Shown in pieces: positions 6,272 to 8,820 of a stretch of DNA of 8,820 bases. The position numbers were made by a program, and so were the translations under genes. Numbering within the stretch: the first letter of the stretch is position 1; each line of letters starts with the position of its first letter. The notes under the pieces are model-generated. The model worked only from the letters and a program-made list of their open reading frames with translations, did no database searches and had not been told where the DNA came from. Source of the stretch: an uncultured Oscillospiraceae bacterium (GTDB lineage: Bacteria > Bacillota > Clostridia > Oscillospirales > Ruminococcaceae); assembly GCA_910584715.1 (NCBI GenBank), contig CAJUAN010000041.1, positions 1 to 8,820 of the forward strand, written 5' to 3'.

Positions 6272-7672
6272 TTACTCGGCTTGAACGTTTATCCCGGACT
6301 GTTCGTTTTCCCTTGCGAACTTAGCCGCCTTTATCATGATAGCGCATTCGAGACGCTTTTTCTGTATCTCGCAGGAAAGCTTGTGGGCGGTGAGAATATT
6401 TCCGGTATAGATGTAGTTGTTTGCGTTGCAGCCGCCGCTGCAATAGAATCTCGCCCAGCATTTTGTACATTCTTCCTTGGAATAAATATGCGCCGCAGCA
6501 AAGCTGTTTTTCATTTCTCTGCTGAACGTTCCGTCAAAAAGGTTTCCCATTTTGTATTCGTCGTATCCGACAAACTGGTGGCACGGATAGATGTCCCCGT
6601 CGGGAGTAACGGCTACGTACTCGTTTCCGCTTCCGCAGCCGCGGAGTCTCTTTATTGCGCAGGGACCCTGATCCAGGTCAAGCATAAAGTGGAAAAAGTT
6701 AAAGTGCTTGCCCTGTTTATCGTGCTCGAGAATTATCTCTGCCAGTCTTTCGTACTCCGAAAAAATAGCGGGAAGTTCTCTTTCGGTGAGGGCGTAGCTT
6801 GCGGAAGCCTCGCTTGTAACAGGCTCAACGGATATCTGGTCGAAGCCCTGTTGGTACAGATGCAGCACGTCCTCCGCAAAATCAAGATTATATTTGGTAA
6901 ACGTCCCGCGGACGTAATAATTTTCGTAGTTTCTTTTTTTGGCAAGGGTCTTGTATTTGTCCATTATCCTGTCGTAGCAGCCCGTGCCGTCAACGCGCTT
7001 TCTCACGCGGTCGTTGACTTCCTTTCGTCCGTCCACGGACATTACCACGTTGGACATTTCCTTATTGATGAAGTCCATTTTTTCCTCGTCAAGGAGCATA
7101 CCGTTTGTAGTTATGGTAAATCTGAAGCGTTTCCCAAATTCTTTTTCCCTGCTTCTGCCGTACTTCACAAGCTGATTTACCACGTCCCAGTTCATAAGGG
7201 GCTCGCCGCCGAAAAAGTCAAGCTCAAGGTTTTCCCTGTCCCCCGAATTTTCCAGCAGAAAATCCATAGCTTTTTTGCCGGTTTTGAAGTCCATATGCAT
7301 ACGCTTGCCCGTGCCGTAATCGCCCGTACCCGCGAAGCAGTATTCGCACCTGAGGTTGCAGTCCTGTTCCACAAGCAGACACATAGCCTTTACCGGAGCG
7401 GCAACGGAATATTTTGCAAACTGAGCGTAATCGTCCTCGGAAAAAAGAACGCCGTCGTTGTAAAGCTCCTTTACCTCTTCGTAGCAGGACTCTATATCCT
7501 TTTCGACGTAAAAGCGGGAAAGCTTCTCTACCACTCTTTTGGGACACTTGTCCTCAAAGGGAGGCTTTACGTTGTCCAGCATATCGTAGGTAAGCTCGTC
7601 CACAAGATGAACGCCGCCGCTGTTTGCGTCGAGTACTATATTCAGTCCGCCCAGCTTGTACTTATGTATCAT
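6272..7672 (-). CDS. scfB: SCIFF peptide maturase, radical SAM/SPASM protein
   Basis: A cytoplasmic iron-sulfur enzyme that uses S-adenosylmethionine radical chemistry to install thioether (Cys to Thr side-chain or backbone carbon) cross-links in the SCIFF precursor encoded just upstream. The 466 residues match the SCIFF maturase family. About residues 1-95 form the N-terminal precursor-recognition (RRE-like) region. The radical SAM 4Fe-4S motif is C105-x3-C109-x2-C112, followed by the FFGGEP motif (153-158) and the TTNG strand (188-191). The C-terminal SPASM domain binding extra clusters has C346, C364, then C402-x2-C405-x5-C411-x3-C415 and C434, with C338 nearby. The ATG is preceded by GAGGTG. 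The gene follows its substrate by 103 nt, across a hairpin with a T-tract that probably lowers its expression relative to the precursor. The assignment rests on motif pattern plus the adjacent precursor, and is strong. Confidence 0.95.
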   Translation of the reverse strand: MIHKYKLGGLNIVLDANSGGVHLVDELTYDMLDNVKPPFEDKCPKRVVEKLSRFYVEKDIESCYEEVKELYNDGVLFSEDDYAQFAKYSVAAPVKAMCLLVEQDCNLRCEYCFAGTGDYGTGKRMHMDFKTGKKAMDFLLENSGDRENLELDFFGGEPLMNWDVVNQLVKYGRSREKEFGKRFRFTITTNGMLLDEEKMDFINKEMSNVVMSVDGRKEVNDRVRKRVDGTGCYDRIMDKYKTLAKKRNYENYYVRGTFTKYNLDFAEDVLHLYQQGFDQISVEPVTSEASASYALTERELPAIFSEYERLAEIILEHDKQGKHFNFFHFMLDLDQGPCAIKRLRGCGSGNEYVAVTPDGDIYPCHQFVGYDEYKMGNLFDGTFSREMKNSFAAAHIYSKEECTKCWARFYCSGGCNANNYIYTGNILTAHKLSCEIQKKRLECAIMIKAAKFARENEQSGINVQAE

Positions 7673-7715
7673 AAATGCACCTCATTTTATCCTAATCACC
7701 AATTAAAAGTGTAAA

Positions 7716-7755
7716 TAAAAAAGCAAATAAGGGACATTCCTGTCCCCCGCTTGCT
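7716..7755 (-). terminator. Attenuating terminator between SCIFF precursor and maturase
   Basis: The transcribed strand forms AGCAA (7751-7755) with TTGCT (7722-7726), and GGGACA (7741-7746) with TGTCCC (7731-7736), around a 4-nt loop. It is followed by a T-run (7716-7722, continuing TATTTAC). No promoter is visible between it and the maturase start at 7672, so partial read-through is the likely route to maturase expression. This is a common design where a small peptide substrate must outnumber its enzyme. Confidence 0.75.
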
Positions 7756-7775
7756 CTCTCCCGGATTTCTTACAA

Positions 7776-7913
7776 TTACTTCTCGCACTTCTGGTTAGCT
7801 ACTGTACAGGAAGTCTTGCACGCGGACTGGCAGGAAGCCTGGCACTTGCCGCAGCCGCCCTTAGCGGCAGTCTTTTTGAGATTAGCCTTGTTGATAGTAA
7901 CGATATGCTTCAT
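7776..7913 (-). CDS. scfA: SCIFF ranthipeptide precursor (six cysteines in forty-five residues)
   Basis: A 45-residue RiPP precursor. The leader (MKHIVTINKANLKKTAAKGG, 1-20) is the family-typical recognition sequence. The core holds six cysteines at 21, 24, 28, 32, 36 and 43, in the pattern CGKCQASCQSACKTSC and then QKCEK at the end. The maturase downstream is expected to form thioether bonds. In the Clostridium thermocellum homologue a Cys32-Thr37 link has been reported, as I recall it, and both residues exist here at the same positions. The start is an ATG with GGAGG (7922-7926) 8 nt upstream, preceded by a near-consensus promoter. The precursor is nearly universal in Clostridia and very conserved, which argues for a housekeeping or signalling role rather than a strain-specific antibiotic. 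No dedicated protease or exporter is visible in this window. It is short enough to be missed by automatic gene finding. Confidence 0.97.
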   Translation of the reverse strand: MKHIVTINKANLKKTAAKGGCGKCQASCQSACKTSCTVANQKCEK

Positions 7914-7946
7914 TGGAAAAACCTCCGATAAAATTATTTAAAATAT

Positions 7947-7975
7947 ATTATATCACACAATGCGACATATTTCAA
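7947..7975 (-). promoter_or_regulatory. Strong extended -10 promoter of scfA
   Basis: On the minus strand, TTGAAA (7970-7975), 17 bp, and a perfect TATAAT (7947-7952) preceded by TGA, the extended -10 TGn motif. The sequence around and upstream is very A/T-rich. The predicted leader to the scfA ATG is about 27 nt. It is the best promoter match in the window and predicts high constitutive or sigma-A-driven expression of the peptide. Confidence 0.85.
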
Positions 7976-7999
7976 TAGTCAATTTATACTAATTTGCTC

Positions 8000-8063
8000 C
8001 TAAAAACGTATGCAAAAAATTTGCACAAAAATCATATACGCAAATTTTTTGAACGTTTTTTAG
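8000..8063 (-). terminator. AT-rich imperfect inverted repeat, probable terminator of the TIGR04086-like gene
   Basis: Two 25-nt arms (8000-8024 and 8039-8063) are near-perfect reverse complements, sharing CTAAAAA and CAAAAAATTTGC blocks with small indels, around a 14-nt spacer. The stem lies 13 nt after the stop codon of the membrane protein gene, and each strand carries T-runs at the arm end. It can thus stop transcription from the membrane protein gene before the scfA promoter. It is more A/T-rich than a typical terminator, so another role (for example a protein-binding site) is possible. Confidence 0.6.
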
Positions 8064-8076
8064 TCAAAAATGAGTA

Positions 8077-8481
8077 TTAACGAAATCTGCGGGGTGAATT
8101 GACCCCGAATATGCCGCCTATTGCAGAACATATCAATATTATTAACAGTTTCGTAAAAAGTCCTCCTGCGGAAAAGCTTCTCACGAAGATAAGTCCTCCA
8201 AGAAAAACCGCCGCAAAAATGATTATCCCGCAGGTCAGACCGGTTCTCATTCCCTGTCTGCCGCGGCGTTTTGCAGCCGTATAGCCTGCCGCAAAGCACC
8301 CTGCGCACAAAGCCGCGTTCGCCATAAGCAGGAAAGTTCCGTCCGACAGGTCGATAACCGCAGCTATCCCAGAAAACGCCAAAGAGACCAGAAATACCGC
8401 CCCCGTGCAGGCAAGCGCGGAGAACAGTATCATCATCAGCTTTTCCGTCCTGAGCTTTTCCGCGGAAGTTTTCCGGCGCAT
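8077..8481 (-). CDS. TIGR04086-like four-helix membrane protein
   Basis: An integral membrane protein of 134 residues. It has a short basic N-terminus (MRRKTSAEKLRTEK) and four predicted membrane helices at about 17-43, 49-69, 79-100 and 108-127. Helix 3 begins after a basic loop (KRRGRQGMRTG), and the C-terminus is basic (SPRRFR), placing both ends in the cytoplasm. Length, helix layout and the small-residue-rich helices (CAGCFAAGYTAAKRRG) fit the TIGR04086 (YrzE-like) family of Firmicutes, whose function is unknown. In Clostridia it is commonly encoded just upstream of the SCIFF genes, as here, which supports the call. I chose the ATG at 8481 because GGAGG (8489-8493) lies 7 nt before it; a frame starting at 8502 would contain that site. 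The family assignment is from recall of pattern and neighbourhood. Confidence 0.82.
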   Translation of the reverse strand: MRRKTSAEKLRTEKLMMILFSALACTGAVFLVSLAFSGIAAVIDLSDGTFLLMANAALCAGCFAAGYTAAKRRGRQGMRTGLTCGIIIFAAVFLGGLIFVRSFSAGGLFTKLLIILICSAIGGIFGVNSPRRFR

Positions 8482-8493
8482 AAAATTTCCTCC

Positions 8494-8528
8494 GTTCAGC
8501 ATATCGTTCTCTAAAGCTTATGCCGAAC
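8494..8528 (-). promoter_or_regulatory. Leader hairpin abutting the ribosome-binding site
   Basis: In the minus-strand transcript, GTTCGGCATA (8519-8528) pairs with TATGCTGAAC (8494-8503) in a 10-bp stem with one G-U pair and a 15-nt loop. The stem ends directly against the CGGAGGAA ribosome-binding sequence (8487-8494) of the TIGR04086-like gene. It could protect the mRNA end or tune translation. There is no T-run, so it is not a terminator. Confidence 0.5.
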
Positions 8529-8545
8529 AGAAAAAAATAATGACG

Positions 8546-8820
8546 AAAGGCTGAGCCTTTACCCATGCCGCCGTCTGTAGCAAAGGCAGCAAATTGTTGC
8601 TTCCGAGACAGCAGAAAGCTTCTATATCGAGCTTGCATTAAAGGCTGAGCCTTTACCCATGCCGCCGTCTGTAGCAAAGGCAGCAAATTGTTGCTTCCGA
8701 GACAGCAGAAAGCTTCTATATCGAGCTTGCATTAAAGGCTGAGCCTTTACCCATGCCGCCGTCTGTAGCAAAGGCAGCAAATTGTTGCTTCCGAGACAGC
8801 AGAAAGCTTCTATATCGAGC
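8546..8820. repeat. Perfect 94-bp tandem repeat (about 2.9 copies, runs off the window)
   Basis: Copies begin at 8546, 8640 and 8734, and the third is cut by the window end after 87 bp. I see no mismatch between copies. Each unit begins with the palindrome AAAGGCTGAGCCTTT, then a G/C-richer stretch, a short AGCAA/TTGCT inverted repeat, an AAGCTT, and ends GAGCTTGCATT. The left junction is sharp: 'TGACG' precedes copy 1 where 'GCATT' precedes the others. The period is not a multiple of three, so it cannot encode a repeat protein in one frame. Each unit does contain a 27-codon plus-strand frame (8565-8648 and its copies) and a minus-strand short frame, neither with a ribosome-binding site. No gene is supported in 8482-8820 (about 340 bp). 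Confidence 0.9.

Noticed and set aside
6254..7714. Long plus-strand open frame opposite the SCIFF maturase
   Set aside because: Antisense shadow of scfB; all radical SAM and SPASM motifs are on the minus strand.
8060..8686. Minus-strand frame running through the tandem repeat and across the TIGR04086-like gene
   Set aside because: It is out of frame with the membrane protein, which has its own ribosome-binding site, and the 94-bp period would shift its frame in every unit. The apparent repeat protein is an artefact.
8546..8820. CRISPR array or attC-like integron sites
   Set aside because: The whole 94-bp unit is repeated with no variable spacers, and no cas or integrase gene is seen, so neither interpretation fits.

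Overview
The window looks like chromosomal DNA from a Clostridia-class Firmicute, most likely a Ruminococcus-like member of the Oscillospiraceae. The strongest evidence is a complete SCIFF (ranthipeptide) precursor and maturase pair next to a TIGR04086-type membrane protein, an arrangement typical of Clostridia. Purine-rich Shine-Dalgarno sequences before nearly every gene and sigma-A-type promoters fit this. All supportable genes lie on the minus strand, so transcription runs from high to low coordinates. The organism assignment is an inference from gene content.

Layout in the direction of transcription: (1) 8546-8820, a perfect 94-bp tandem repeat that reaches the window edge. (2) 8077-8481, a four-helix TIGR04086-like membrane protein whose leader contains a 10-bp hairpin touching the Shine-Dalgarno. 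(3) An AT-rich inverted-repeat terminator (8000-8063), then a near-consensus extended -10 promoter (7947-7975). (4) 7776-7913, the 45-residue six-cysteine SCIFF precursor. (5) A hairpin plus T-tract (7716-7755), then 6272-7672, the radical SAM/SPASM maturase. (6) 5982-6206, a 74-residue tail-anchored protein of unknown function, followed by a perfect-stem hairpin. (7) 4736-5911, a cation diffusion facilitator with a manganese-type metal-site signature, overlapping by 11 bp (8) 4012-4746, a YgjP/DUF45-like zinc metallopeptidase. (9) 3063-3896, a lipoprotein built from two copies of one domain, with its own terminator. (10) 1466-2824, NADP-type glutamate dehydrogenase with a clear promoter and terminator. 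(11) A 450-bp gap holding an apparent gene remnant. (12) 67-978, an AraC-type regulator with a GyrI-like ligand-binding domain.

The functional centre is the SCIFF system: a small peptide is made from a strong promoter, and its maturase is made from the same transcript behind a probable attenuator. Downstream, the tail-anchored protein, metal exporter and metallopeptidase are packed closely enough to be partly co-transcribed. Glutamate dehydrogenase (ammonium assimilation), the lipoprotein and the AraC regulator look like separate units. The least explained elements are the perfect 94-bp tandem repeat, the tail-anchored protein, the duplicated-domain lipoprotein and the gene remnant. SCIFF itself is a described RiPP family, so any novelty lies in its neighbours here and in its control elements.
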